Below are positions 27,644-37,519 of a stretch of DNA of 64,000 bases, in pieces. Both the position numbers and the translations under genes were made by a program. The notes beneath the pieces are model-generated. The model had not been told where the DNA came from and made no database searches. It saw only the letters and a program-made list of their open reading frames with translations. Source of the DNA: Oceanobacillus saliphilus (lineage in GTDB: Bacteria > Bacillota > Bacilli > Bacillales > Amphibacillaceae); assembly GCF_023522835.1 (NCBI RefSeq), contig NZ_JALCZU010000007.1, forward strand, positions 124,001-188,000. Direction: 5' to 3'. The first letter of the stretch is position 1; every line of letters starts with the position of its first letter.

Positions 27644-27691
27644 TTATATATATGAAGTTAGTCTTAAAAAGATAGTGAAGGTGGCGACAAC

Positions 27692-28882
27692 ATGAAACAA
27701 GCATTAGAAGGCATGAAGGTAATCGATCTATCTCAAGTATTGGCTGGTCCATACTGTACAATGGTGCTTGGGGACATGGGTGCTGATGTCATCAAAGTGG
27801 AAAAACACCCTTTTGGAGATGACACACGTACGATGGGCCCTTATATAAATGAAGAAAGCTATATGTATATGATGGTAAACCGAAATAAAAGAGGTCTTTG
27901 CCTAAATTTAAAAAACGATGAAGGTCGGGACATTTTATATAAACTAATCGAAGATGCGGATGTCTTTGTAGAAAACTTCCGACCTGGTGTAACAAAGAAA
28001 CTTGGCATTGATTACAACACATTAAAAGAAATCAATCCAAACCTCATCTATTGTTCGATTTCTGGATATGGACAAACTGGACCATATCGCAATAAAGGTG
28101 GATTTGACATTATGGCTCAAGGACTTTCAGGGCTAATTGATATGACAGGCGATAAAGGTGGAAAACCCGTAAAAGTGGGTATCGCCATTCATGATATTGC
28201 GGCAGCTGAAACCGCAATTCAGTCCATACTTACTGCTTATATCCATCGACTTAAGGGTGGAAAAGGTCAGTATATCGATGTATCACTCGTAGATTCCGGA
28301 CTTGCCTGGACCGTTTGGGAGGCTGCCGCTTTCTTCGGTAAAGGGGAAGTTCCGCGCCGCAATGGTACAGCCCACCGTGTATCCGCACCATACCAGGGTT
28401 TTAAAACCAAAGACGGCTTTATTCTAATTGGGGCAGCCAATCAAAAACTATGGGAAAAACTTTGCACCCATGTGTTAGAAAAACCTGAATGGATCGATGA
28501 GCCCCGTTTTCTTACAAATAGCATTCGCGCCGAGAATGTTGATGAACTTGAAGTGGAGATTGAACGTGTCCTGACACAAAATTCAAATGATTACTGGCTT
28601 GATTTATTGGATGAACATGGTATTCCTTCAGGTCCTATATTGTCATATGACCAAACATTGAACAATGAACACATTCAATCACGGGATATGATTCTCGATT
28701 ATGAACACCCTGTTGGCGGGCATATGAAGACGCTTGGTTTTCCTGCCAAGTTCTCTGAGACACCAGGACAATTCTCAAAACCCGCTCCGCTTCTAGGTCA
28801 GCATAATAAAGAAGTACTCGAGGAACTAGGGTATACAGCGGATCGTGTGAATCATTTAATGAAAACAAACGTTGTAAAGTAA
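27692..28882 (+). CDS. Class III CoA-transferase (CaiB/BaiF family)
   Basis: 396 aa. N-terminal VIDLSQVLAGPYCTMVLGDMGADVIKVE is diagnostic; the catalytic Asp is expected in FDIMAQGLSG near residue 146. It transfers CoA between acyl-CoA and a carboxylic acid. Substrate unknown. It follows the hydroxy-acid oxidase after a 106-bp gap with a hairpin and has a good AAGGTGG site. With the two preceding genes it suggests metabolism of a hydroxy or oxo acid through CoA esters (inference). Confidence 0.9.
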   Translation: MKQALEGMKVIDLSQVLAGPYCTMVLGDMGADVIKVEKHPFGDDTRTMGPYINEESYMYMMVNRNKRGLCLNLKNDEGRDILYKLIEDADVFVENFRPGVTKKLGIDYNTLKEINPNLIYCSISGYGQTGPYRNKGGFDIMAQGLSGLIDMTGDKGGKPVKVGIAIHDIAAAETAIQSILTAYIHRLKGGKGQYIDVSLVDSGLAWTVWEAAAFFGKGEVPRRNGTAHRVSAPYQGFKTKDGFILIGAANQKLWEKLCTHVLEKPEWIDEPRFLTNSIRAENVDELEVEIERVLTQNSNDYWLDLLDEHGIPSGPILSYDQTLNNEHIQSRDMILDYEHPVGGHMKTLGFPAKFSETPGQFSKPAPLLGQHNKEVLEELGYTADRVNHLMKTNVVK

Positions 28883-28940
28883 TGTTCAAAACGAAAATGT
28901 TTCACCAATGCACAAAACAAGGTCCATATCTAAGCAAGAT

Positions 28941-28973
28941 AAAAAAACCGGGCAATATTAGCCCGGTTTTTTT
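28941..28973. terminator. Bidirectional terminator between CoA-transferase and glgP
   Basis: AAAAAAACCGGGC pairs with GCCCGGTTTTTTT around AATATTA. T-runs on both strands serve the two converging genes. Confidence 0.9.
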
Positions 28974-31401
28974 ATACACGTTTTATTTTCCATATATCTG
29001 TAGCATACTCTTGAATCGTCTGGTCACTTGAGAATTTCCCTGAATAGGCAATGTTTGTTACACTCATATTCAACCAAGTCATGCGATCACGGTAGGCACG
29101 CTCAGCCAGTTCATGTGCCTCTAAATAGGATTCAAAATCCTTCAGCACAAAATATGGATCATTATGATAAAGCGTATTATAATAAATATCTTTAAATTCT
29201 ATATTATGAACTCCGAACTCCCCCTGATTCAATTGATCCAATATACGCTTGACCCGGTCATCTGTATTATAAATATCTCTCGCATTATATCCACCATGCT
29301 GATAATAATGCAATACCTCATCAGCAGATAAACCGAAAATAAACATATTTTGATTACCAACCAAATCATGTATTTCTATGTTAGCACCATCCATTGTTCC
29401 AACGGTTAAGGCTCCATTCATCATCATTTTCATGTTGCCTGTTCCGGATGCTTCCTTACTAGCCGTTGAAATCTGTTCACTAATATCAGCAGCAGGAATA
29501 ATTTTTTCTGCCAGACTGACATTGTAATTCTCCATGAAAATAACCTTCAGTCTGTCCTTCACGTCGGGATCATAGTTTACAATCGATGCCACTGTATTAA
29601 TCAGTTTAATAACTTCTTTTGCTAAATGATAGCTTGGCGCAGCTTTTGCCCCGAAAATAAATGTACGTGGCGTCATATCCTGATTAGGATTCTCTTTTAA
29701 TTCATTATAGAGATAAATGATGTGAAAAATATTTAATAGCTGACGCTTATACTCATGAAGCCGCTTGATTTGCACATCGAATATGGATCTCTCATCAACA
29801 GCAATACCCATATGCTGATGGATATAATTTGCCAAAATTTTCTTGTTTTCATGCTTGACCTGATCAAATTTCTCCAACAATGAACTGTCATTGGAATATT
29901 TCAGAAGACTGATGAGCTTTTTTGGCCGCTTTATCCACTGGGGACCTATAACATCTGTCACCAAGCTCGCCAATTTCGGATTGGCCTGTAACAGCCAGCG
30001 ACGGTGCGTAATTCCATTTGTTTTGTTATTGAATTTTTCCGGAAATAGGGTGTAGAAAGTTTTCATTTCCTTCTTCTTCAATATTTCTGTATGGATTCTT
30101 GCCACTCCATTTACGCTGAAGCTACCGACAATGGCTAGTCTTGCCATATGCACGCGATCATAAGCGATAATTGCCAGTTCCGGGATTTTATCACGTAGCT
30201 CCTCATTATCGAACCAAATTCCCTTACAGAACCTTTCATTAATCTCGTCGATAATCATAAATATTCGCGGCAGCAAATCCTGCATCATTTTCGTCGGCCA
30301 CGTCTCAAGTGCTTCACTTAGCGTTGTATGGTTCGTATAGGCAAAGACATGTGTCGTTACTTCCCAAGCTTTATCCCAGCTGAACCCTTCCTCATCCATT
30401 AAAATTCGCATCAATTCGGGAATGGCAAGACTTGGATGTGTATCGTTAATCTGAATGACTACTTTTTCAGCCAATCTGCTTAGAGACATTTTATTGTTTA
30501 ACTTAAAATGCTTCAGTATGTTTTGGATACTTGCAGATACAAGAAAGTATTGTTGTTTAAGACGGAGCTCCTTCCCCTCGTAGCTCGAGTCATCAGGATA
30601 TAAAAAGCCTGAAATCTGTTCAATCGAATGCTCGTGGTCAAGATCACGGTAAAATTGCTTGTTTTCTTCCAACGTATCGGTATTATTTTGAAAGACTGAT
30701 TCCGCACTCCATAACCTTAGTGTATTGACCGTTTCATTTTCATAACCAACCACAGGTATATCATACGGGACAGCCATTACTTTATCTGTATTTTTGTATT
30801 CAAATTCGAGTGTGCCATCATTTCTTTTGTGCATATGTACATCACCGTGGAATTGAATAACTACTGCTTCTTCTTCATTTCTCGTTTCCCATGGATATGG
30901 ATCTGTAAGCCAATAGTCGGGCAGCTCAACCTGATTGCCGTGGATAATGCGCTGTTCAAATAAACCATATCGATATCTGATTCCAAACCCATGACCGGGA
31001 TAGTTCAGTGAGGCCAGTGAATCAAGGAAACATGCCGCCAAACGTCCGAGGCCCCCATTCCCCAAACCTGCATCATGCTCTTGCTCAAAAACCTCCTGTG
31101 GATGGAAGCCTAATTCCTCTAAAGCCTTTATTGTTTCATCAAGCATGCCACAATTTAAAAGATTATTTTCCAGTAGCCTTCCAATTAAAAATTCCATGGA
31201 TAAATAATAGACCTCTTTATATTTTTCATCCTTGTATTTTTTCTTGGTCTGAAACCATTGCTGTTTCACTTCTTCATTTACGATTGAAGCAAGGACATAA
31301 TACATATCTTTGGATGATGCTTCCTTCACTTCACGTCCCAGTTCGGTAATAAGCTTCTTTAGGATCTGTTCTTTTAATACATCGGTTGTTAACTCAGTCA
31401 A
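28972..31401 (-). CDS. glgP: Glycogen phosphorylase
   Basis: Releases glucose-1-phosphate from glycogen. 809 aa GT35 enzyme with the PLP-binding motif EASGTGNMKMMMNGALTVGT near residue 655. HDAGLGNGGLGRLAACF and the ITHRRWLL region are also typical. Starts at a TTG preceded by GGGAGGG. Last gene of the glgB-C-D-A-P operon; 15 bp separate it from glgA. Confidence 0.96.
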   Translation of the reverse strand: MTELTTDVLKEQILKKLITELGREVKEASSKDMYYVLASIVNEEVKQQWFQTKKKYKDEKYKEVYYLSMEFLIGRLLENNLLNCGMLDETIKALEELGFHPQEVFEQEHDAGLGNGGLGRLAACFLDSLASLNYPGHGFGIRYRYGLFEQRIIHGNQVELPDYWLTDPYPWETRNEEEAVVIQFHGDVHMHKRNDGTLEFEYKNTDKVMAVPYDIPVVGYENETVNTLRLWSAESVFQNNTDTLEENKQFYRDLDHEHSIEQISGFLYPDDSSYEGKELRLKQQYFLVSASIQNILKHFKLNNKMSLSRLAEKVVIQINDTHPSLAIPELMRILMDEEGFSWDKAWEVTTHVFAYTNHTTLSEALETWPTKMMQDLLPRIFMIIDEINERFCKGIWFDNEELRDKIPELAIIAYDRVHMARLAIVGSFSVNGVARIHTEILKKKEMKTFYTLFPEKFNNKTNGITHRRWLLQANPKLASLVTDVIGPQWIKRPKKLISLLKYSNDSSLLEKFDQVKHENKKILANYIHQHMGIAVDERSIFDVQIKRLHEYKRQLLNIFHIIYLYNELKENPNQDMTPRTFIFGAKAAPSYHLAKEVIKLINTVASIVNYDPDVKDRLKVIFMENYNVSLAEKIIPAADISEQISTASKEASGTGNMKMMMNGALTVGTMDGANIEIHDLVGNQNMFIFGLSADEVLHYYQHGGYNARDIYNTDDRVKRILDQLNQGEFGVHNIEFKDIYYNTLYHNDPYFVLKDFESYLEAHELAERAYRDRMTWLNMSVTNIAYSGKFSSDQTIQEYATDIWKIKRV

Positions 31402-31416
31402 GGAAATATCCCTCCC

Positions 31417-32847
31417 TTATCCATAGACTAATTCTCGTGATAAACTTTCGTAAATTGTTACGTATTGATGTGCTGAGTCTTTCCAACTAAACTGGCTTTT
31501 TGTCACATTTTTATATAGCTTTTGCCATTCTGAAGGATTGTTATATATCTCCAAAGAATAATTCAGCACATTCAGTAGGTCATGTGCATTATAATTGGCA
31601 AAGCTGAAACCATTTCCCTCACCTGTCAACATATTATAAGGAGAAATCGTGTCTTTCAATCCACCCGTCTCCCTCACAATGGGAACGGCCTTATATTGCA
31701 GTGCAATAAGCTGTGACAATCCACATGGTTCAAACTTTGAAGGCATGATGAAGAAGTCGGCACTTGCATATAATTGGCGAGCAAGCTGTTCATCAAAGGA
31801 TATTAATGCCGCTGCTTTATCCGGATAACGATGAGCCAGATCTGAAAAATAGCCTTCAAATTCAGCATCACCAGTACCTAATACGATAAATTGGATATCC
31901 TGCTCTAAGAATTCATCCAAAATATGTTGGATAAGATGCAAGCCTTTTTGTTCTACGAGCCGGCTTATAATGACATACAATGGACGATCCTCTTCAAATG
32001 AAAGTCCAATCTTTTTCTGCAGTTTCATTCTGTTTTCTTTTTTCTTGGATCTTGCTGAACGATAATTTACAAATAGCGCCGGATCTGATGAAGGATTATA
32101 TTCCCGTGTATCTATCCCATTAATCACCCCCACCAAGTCTGCTTTTCTGTCTATGAGCATGGGATGAAGTCCTTCACTGTAATAAGGATTTCTAATTTCC
32201 TCTGCATAGCTCGGACTAACGGTTGTGATTTTGTCTGCGTGGAATAGTGCACTCTTAAGGCAATTAAGCATCCCATCCCATTCCATGCCACTTATATGTT
32301 CCCTGCCCAGGTTGAAGAAATCCTCATAAATATCCAAAGGCATGACACCCTGATATTTAATATTGTGAATGGTAAAGACTGTTTTCATGTCCTGGACAGG
32401 TTGCAAAATATTGGCAAGTGCAATGGTAATACCTGCCTGCCAGTCATGCCCATGAAGAATTTGCGGCTTATAATCAATATGTTTTAATGCTTCTATGACA
32501 GCATGACTGAAGAAAACGAACCTTTCGCCATCGTCATAGTAACCATAAATACCTTTTCTCGAAAAGTAATAATCGTTGGAGATGAAATAATAAATAATCT
32601 GATCATATGTCAACGTAAAAATATGTGCTTCTTGTGTGCGCCAGCCGAGTTCTACATCGAAAGAACCAAGGTAGTCTAGCTGACTTTTCCATTTTTCGTC
32701 CATTTCGTCATACAATGGCAGAATGACGCGTACTTCCTGCTTCTCATACTGCTTAAGTGCTTGCGGGAGTGATCCTACTACATCTGCAAGCCCCCCCGTT
32801 TTAATAAATGGTGCACATTCAGAGGCGACAAATAATATATTATTCAT
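31417..32847 (-). CDS. glgA: Glycogen synthase
   Basis: Adds glucose from ADP-glucose to the growing glycogen chain. 476 aa GT5 enzyme with the N-terminal KTGGLADVVGSLP nucleotide-sugar motif (residues 17-29) and the C-terminal FEPCGLSQLIALQYKAVPI E-x7-E region. AAAGGAG precedes the ATG. A 166-bp gap with a hairpin repeat separates it from glgD, so its level could be uncoupled from the first three genes. Confidence 0.96.
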   Translation of the reverse strand: MNNILFVASECAPFIKTGGLADVVGSLPQALKQYEKQEVRVILPLYDEMDEKWKSQLDYLGSFDVELGWRTQEAHIFTLTYDQIIYYFISNDYYFSRKGIYGYYDDGERFVFFSHAVIEALKHIDYKPQILHGHDWQAGITIALANILQPVQDMKTVFTIHNIKYQGVMPLDIYEDFFNLGREHISGMEWDGMLNCLKSALFHADKITTVSPSYAEEIRNPYYSEGLHPMLIDRKADLVGVINGIDTREYNPSSDPALFVNYRSARSKKKENRMKLQKKIGLSFEEDRPLYVIISRLVEQKGLHLIQHILDEFLEQDIQFIVLGTGDAEFEGYFSDLAHRYPDKAAALISFDEQLARQLYASADFFIMPSKFEPCGLSQLIALQYKAVPIVRETGGLKDTISPYNMLTGEGNGFSFANYNAHDLLNVLNYSLEIYNNPSEWQKLYKNVTKSQFSWKDSAHQYVTIYESLSRELVYG

Positions 32848-32879
32848 TAATAGCTCTCCTTTCTTAATTTATAAGACTT

Positions 32880-32968
32880 TAAAAAACGTGGCATTCGCAC
32901 AAAAGCTTAGGCGAATGCCTTCGTTGCACTTATGCAAGTAAGAAAGTTTATATTCTTACTTAGCAAGA
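32880..32968 (+). repeat. Repeat family A copy inside the glg operon
   Basis: GGCATTCGC...GGCGAATGCC, then TTGCACTTATGCAAGTAAGAAAG...CTTACTT: two successive hairpins. Nearly the same sequence occurs at 62625-62700 and, inverted, at 61840-61920. It lies in the glgD-glgA gap and would form RNA hairpins in the glg transcript. Confidence 0.7.
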
Positions 32969-33013
32969 AAGGCCCCATAAAGTCCCATTCCTTTTAAAAG
33001 CACACTGTGGGTT

Positions 33014-34120
33014 TTATATAACCTGCCTTTTGGCAACAACATATGGCTTTTCCTTCGACCCTATGATTTTCTGATTCCTGGTAACATGGACATCTTTATC
33101 TAAAATCACATTTTCCAAATATACACCTTCTTCTATCGTACAACGCTGCATAATAATCGAATTCTTTATGGTTGCGCCCTTTTTAACATTCACACCCCTG
33201 AAAAGCATACTTCCCTCTACAGTTCCATCAATTACACAGCCATTTGCCAGTAAGGAATGATTTACTACCGCCTGTTCGAAATATTTTACCGGCGGATTAT
33301 TGGAGATTTTTGTTCGTACGAAATTATTATTAAAAAATAAATCGCGGTAGTTTTCTTCTTTCAAGAGATTCATATTCTGCTTATAAAAGCTTTCAATCGT
33401 GTTGACGAAAGCACTATATCCTTCATGTTTATACTTTTGTACGTTTATCTCGGAAAGTTTGTCTTTAATACCACACTCAAAAAAATGATCTTTGTTATAG
33501 GCGATGCACGTATCAACCAAATTCATCAGCAGATCTTTGTTAATAATGTAAACACCGGTAAAAAGCTCTGAATTTTTCTGATCGTTCGTTATATTCGTTA
33601 CCCAATCCGATCCGTCCGCTTCTATTCTAAAATAGGGGTAATGTTCAGGTTGGACTTCGCCTACATCAGTGGTAATCAAAGTAACGTCTGCCTTCCGATC
33701 CAGGTGAAACGCAAATGCATTCTTGTAATCCGTGTTGGAAATAAATTGACTGCCACTGATTAAAACATATTTTGATTTACTTCGATGGAAGTAATCACGA
33801 TTATTATGAAAGAAACGCAAATCTCCCTGTGATCTGTCGGTTGGGTCATTCCAATCAGGCGGAAGGATGAACAAACCACCATTTCTTCGATCAAGCTCCC
33901 AATTCTCCCCTGTTCCAATATGGTCCAGTAATGAACGGTACTTATTTCTCACAAATATAGCAACTTCACTAATATTAGAATTAACCATGTTCGACAATGC
34001 AAAATCTATCATTCGGTAACGCCCCCCAAATGGAAGGGAAGCACTACTCCGAAAATAAGATAATTCATTAAAAACAGAGTGTTCATGATCAAGGTTTATA
34101 AGTCCCATCAACGATGTCAT
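33014..34120 (-). CDS. glgD: Glucose-1-phosphate adenylyltransferase subunit GlgD
   Basis: 368 aa nucleotidyltransferase paralogue that pairs with GlgC in Bacillus; it is regulatory and usually lacks full catalysis. SLPFGGRYRMIDFALSNMVNSNI at about residues 28-50 matches the GlgD family. The GlgC-type N-terminal GGEGKRL phosphate loop is replaced by LMGLINLDHEH, as expected for GlgD. C-terminal left-handed beta-helix repeats. Its start overlaps the glgC stop by one base. Confidence 0.94.
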   Translation of the reverse strand: MTSLMGLINLDHEHSVFNELSYFRSSASLPFGGRYRMIDFALSNMVNSNISEVAIFVRNKYRSLLDHIGTGENWELDRRNGGLFILPPDWNDPTDRSQGDLRFFHNNRDYFHRSKSKYVLISGSQFISNTDYKNAFAFHLDRKADVTLITTDVGEVQPEHYPYFRIEADGSDWVTNITNDQKNSELFTGVYIINKDLLMNLVDTCIAYNKDHFFECGIKDKLSEINVQKYKHEGYSAFVNTIESFYKQNMNLLKEENYRDLFFNNNFVRTKISNNPPVKYFEQAVVNHSLLANGCVIDGTVEGSMLFRGVNVKKGATIKNSIIMQRCTIEEGVYLENVILDKDVHVTRNQKIIGSKEKPYVVAKRQVI

Positions 34121-35274
34121 TATTTATCACCCCCTGCAGGCGTAAGCATGGCACCTAGAATGTCTTCGTTTATAACAAGTGGCTCCTCATACTCACCTCT
34201 CTGAATAATTGTCCCCTCTGGTATCATCGTGTTTTCCATAACAATGACACGTTCCAATATACAATTTGCCGCAATGGTTGCTTCCGGATGAATGATGGAT
34301 TGTTTAATCGTACTTCCTTCTTCAACCCTCACATTCTTAAACAGAACGGAGTTTTCGATATTTCCATATACAAAGCACCCTGAGTTAATCAGAGAATTGG
34401 ACACGGTTGCTTGTTGACCGATATATTGTGGTGGAAGATTCGAATCATTTGTGTATATTCTCCAATTTTTATCATTTAAATAGAGACCTGACTTTTCATG
34501 AAGAAGATCCATATTGGCTTCCCAGTAGCTTTGTATAGTTCCCACGTCTTTCCAATAGCCACTAAAATGGTATGCAAACAGCCGACGGTTATTATGGAGC
34601 ATTGTAGGAATTATATCTTTTCCGAAATCATGGCTCGATGCTTTATTATGTGCATCATCGACTAAGTAGGCTTTCAACTTTTCCCACGTAAAAATATAAA
34701 TTCCCATAGAAGCAAGATTACTTTGTGGTGTTTTCGGTTTCTCTTCAAACTCATAGATCCGCATGTTATCAGAGACACTTAATACGCCAAATCGTGAAGC
34801 TTCTTCCCACGGAACTTCTATAACGGAAACGGTTGTATCTGCCTCCGTTTCTTTATGCTGCTCAAGCATTTTCAAGTAATCCATCTGATAGATATGATCA
34901 CCGGAGATGACCAAAACATATTCCGGGTCATACTGATTGATAAAATGAATGTTTTGATATATTGCATCGGCAGTCCCTGAGTACCAATCGCCACCAGTTT
35001 TCCCTGTGTAAGGAGGAAGCACGGTCACCCCACCGCTTTGTCTATCCATATCCCAAGGATTACCATTCCCAATGTGCTTATTGAGTTCAAGTGGAGAATA
35101 TTGCGTTAAAACTCCAAGCGTTTGAATACCTGAGTTGGTGCAATTGCTTAATGTAAAATCGATGATTCTATATTTACCACCAAATGGTACTGCCGGTTTT
35201 GCGCCGTGATGGGTTAGTGCGCCCAAACGCTTCCCTTCCCCTCCTGCTAATAACATACCAACACATTCTTTCAA
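34120..35274 (-). CDS. glgC: Glucose-1-phosphate adenylyltransferase GlgC
   Basis: Makes ADP-glucose from glucose-1-phosphate and ATP, the committed step of glycogen synthesis. 384 aa. Pyrophosphorylase loop [11 protein letters not shown] at residues 8-18, [13 protein letters not shown], the sugar-binding FEEKPK near 194, and a C-terminal beta-helix. Starts at a TTG that overlaps the glgB stop (TTGA) with GGAGG upstream. Confidence 0.96.
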   Translation of the reverse strand: MKECVGMLLAGGEGKRLGALTHHGAKPAVPFGGKYRIIDFTLSNCTNSGIQTLGVLTQYSPLELNKHIGNGNPWDMDRQSGGVTVLPPYTGKTGGDWYSGTADAIYQNIHFINQYDPEYVLVISGDHIYQMDYLKMLEQHKETEADTTVSVIEVPWEEASRFGVLSVSDNMRIYEFEEKPKTPQSNLASMGIYIFTWEKLKAYLVDDAHNKASSHDFGKDIIPTMLHNNRRLFAYHFSGYWKDVGTIQSYWEANMDLLHEKSGLYLNDKNWRIYTNDSNLPPQYIGQQATVSNSLINSGCFVYGNIENSVLFKNVRVEEGSTIKQSIIHPEATIAANCILERVIVMENTMIPEGTIIQRGEYEEPLVINEDILGAMLTPAGGDK

Positions 35275-37190
35275 TATGAATCCTCCTCGTCCAGTTGATT
35301 AAGTTTGAATATCGTGATGGCTAACGGTGGAACTTTTATTTTTATATGCTGCGGTAATCCATGCCACTTTATTGGAAAACTAAAATGTTCAGTGCCATTC
35401 AACTGGCCTGAACCCCCAAATTCCTCCAAATCAGAGTTGAAAACCTCCTGATAAACTCCCGCAACAGGGACACCTACTTTGTAGTCATAATGGGTATTTG
35501 GCGTGAAATTGCACACGATAATCAATTCATTGTCAGGTTCTTCGCTCATCCTTCTGAAGGCAATAACACTTTGATCAATATTATGGGCATCAATCCATTC
35601 GAAGCCATGATAATCATGATCCAACTCAAATAATTGACAATTTTCAGTATAAAAATGGTTTAAAGCCTTCATATAATTGTAAATTCCATGATGGAGCGGA
35701 TAGTCAAGCAAATGCCAATCCAGTTGCTCCCTATCTTTCCATTCTGCATATTGCGCTAATTCCCCACCCATAAATAACAGCTTTTTTCCGGGATGTGCAA
35801 ACATGTAGCCATACAACAGACGCAGATTGGCAAATTGTTGCCATTGATCTCCCGGCATCTTGTCCAGTAGTGATTTCTTACCGTGAACAACTTCATCATG
35901 CGAAAGAGGTAATAAGAAATTTTCGGAATACGTATACATAAAAGAAAAGGTCAAGAGATTATGGTGCCATTTACGGTTACCAGATTCTTCTTCCATATAG
36001 TTAAGCATGTCATTCATCCAGCCCATGTTCCACTTAAAGTTAAATCCTAGCCCACCTATGTATGTTGGTGCCGTAACTAGAGGTAAGTCCGAACTATCCT
36101 CCGCCATCATTAACGTATTCGGTTCATAAGAAAAGACTACTTCATTCAATTTACGAATAAATGCAAAAGCCTCGAGATTTTGTTCGCCACCAAAAGTATT
36201 ATAAATTTTTCCCTCTCCATCCTGTCTATCAAAATTGAGATACAGCATACTGGCGACTGCATCCACCCTTATCCCATCTATATGATATTCATCGAGCCAA
36301 AAGACCGCATTGGAAACTAAAAAACTTTGTACCTCCGGACGCCCAAAATCAAATGCCAACGTTCCCCATGATTTTTTTTCTGCTTTAAGAGGGTCTTTAT
36401 ATTCATATAAAGCATCTCCATCAAATTGCCGAAGCGCAAAGTCATCTTTACAGAAATGACCCGGAACCCAATCCATAATCACACCAAGATTGTTCTGATG
36501 ACACTGATCCACAAAATATTTGAACTCATCGCGTGAGCCATAGCGGGAGGTGACAGCATAGTAACCTGTTATCTGATACCCCCAGGAGAGATCGAAAGGA
36601 TGCTCAGCCAAAGGTAGTAATTCGATATGTGTGAAGCCAAGCGACTTTACATATGGAACCAGTTGATCGGCTAATTCCATATATGTATAAAATTCACCGG
36701 ATTCTTTTGTTTTCCAAGAACCAAGATGTACTTCATAAATAGAAATGGGTGAAGAATATGGATTGAACTTCTTCTTATCTTCCATCCATACATGATCGTT
36801 CCATTCATAGGTCGGTAATTCTTCTGGAGTCAAAGATGCAGTTTTTGGTCGCAGTTCTGATTGGTATGCATATGGATCTGCTTTTAACAATAATTGGTTA
36901 TCTGATGTTATAATTTCATATTTGTAAATGGAACCAAAAGGGATATCACTGAAAAAACCAGCCCAGATTCCCTCACTTGTTATCCTTTCTAATGGATGAG
37001 TTTCTCCATTCCAGTTATTATAGTCCCCGGCAATACGTACTTCGCGTGCATTTGGCGCCCAAACAGCAAAACGGCAACCTTTTATGCCTTTCCAGTCGAT
37101 AACGTGGCAGCCCAGCAATTTATAGCTCTGATAGTTCGTACCCTGGTGGAATAGATATATATCTTGTTCCGAAATGTGGTATTTCAACAA
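35271..37190 (-). CDS. glgB: 1,4-alpha-glucan branching enzyme
   Basis: Introduces alpha-1,6 branches into glycogen. About 639 aa, GH13 subfamily 9. N-terminal CBM48 (about residues 25-110), catalytic barrel with [13 protein letters not shown] (nucleophile Asp), MAEDSSDLP (acid Glu) and [10 protein letters not shown]. First gene of the glycogen operon. I prefer the TTG at 37190, which follows GGAAGGGGG at about 6 bp; the open frame reaches 37217. Divergent from pulA across a 330-bp gap. Confidence 0.95.
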   Translation of the reverse strand: MLKYHISEQDIYLFHQGTNYQSYKLLGCHVIDWKGIKGCRFAVWAPNAREVRIAGDYNNWNGETHPLERITSEGIWAGFFSDIPFGSIYKYEIITSDNQLLLKADPYAYQSELRPKTASLTPEELPTYEWNDHVWMEDKKKFNPYSSPISIYEVHLGSWKTKESGEFYTYMELADQLVPYVKSLGFTHIELLPLAEHPFDLSWGYQITGYYAVTSRYGSRDEFKYFVDQCHQNNLGVIMDWVPGHFCKDDFALRQFDGDALYEYKDPLKAEKKSWGTLAFDFGRPEVQSFLVSNAVFWLDEYHIDGIRVDAVASMLYLNFDRQDGEGKIYNTFGGEQNLEAFAFIRKLNEVVFSYEPNTLMMAEDSSDLPLVTAPTYIGGLGFNFKWNMGWMNDMLNYMEEESGNRKWHHNLLTFSFMYTYSENFLLPLSHDEVVHGKKSLLDKMPGDQWQQFANLRLLYGYMFAHPGKKLLFMGGELAQYAEWKDREQLDWHLLDYPLHHGIYNYMKALNHFYTENCQLFELDHDYHGFEWIDAHNIDQSVIAFRRMSEEPDNELIIVCNFTPNTHYDYKVGVPVAGVYQEVFNSDLEEFGGSGQLNGTEHFSFPIKWHGLPQHIKIKVPPLAITIFKLNQLDEEDSY

Positions 37191-37519
37191 TGGATGCCCC
37201 CTTCCAAGACCGGTCAAGATAATGAGAATATATATTGTACAATATTTCTGAATTTCGATTACAGTTAATTATAGATATAATAAATACAGAATTCAACCTA
37301 GTTATCAGAAAATTCCTCCGACAATTCTCTGTGATTTGTGTGGAGTATTGTCGAATTTTGGAGGAACTTACGTAATCATTAGCGTTTATGGCTAGTAATG
37401 TTTAATAATGGTAAATATGGTAAAGAAAGTTTAAGATTAATTTATTTGGTAAATTCCCGAAAAGTCGGGTATAACATATACTGTAGCAGTTAAGCGCCAA
37501 TTGAAGAGGGGTTGCCATC
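37191..37519. promoter_or_regulatory. Divergent glgB-pulA control region
   Basis: Holds both promoters. Visible: an interrupted inverted repeat TTCCTCC-GACAAT ... ATTGTCG-(5 nt)-GGAGGAA around 37314-37368; a possible pulA promoter TTGGTA-18 bp-TATAAC near 37445-37475; and a short hairpin CCCGA-AAAG-TCGGG inside its spacer. No gene is seen. Confidence 0.5.
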
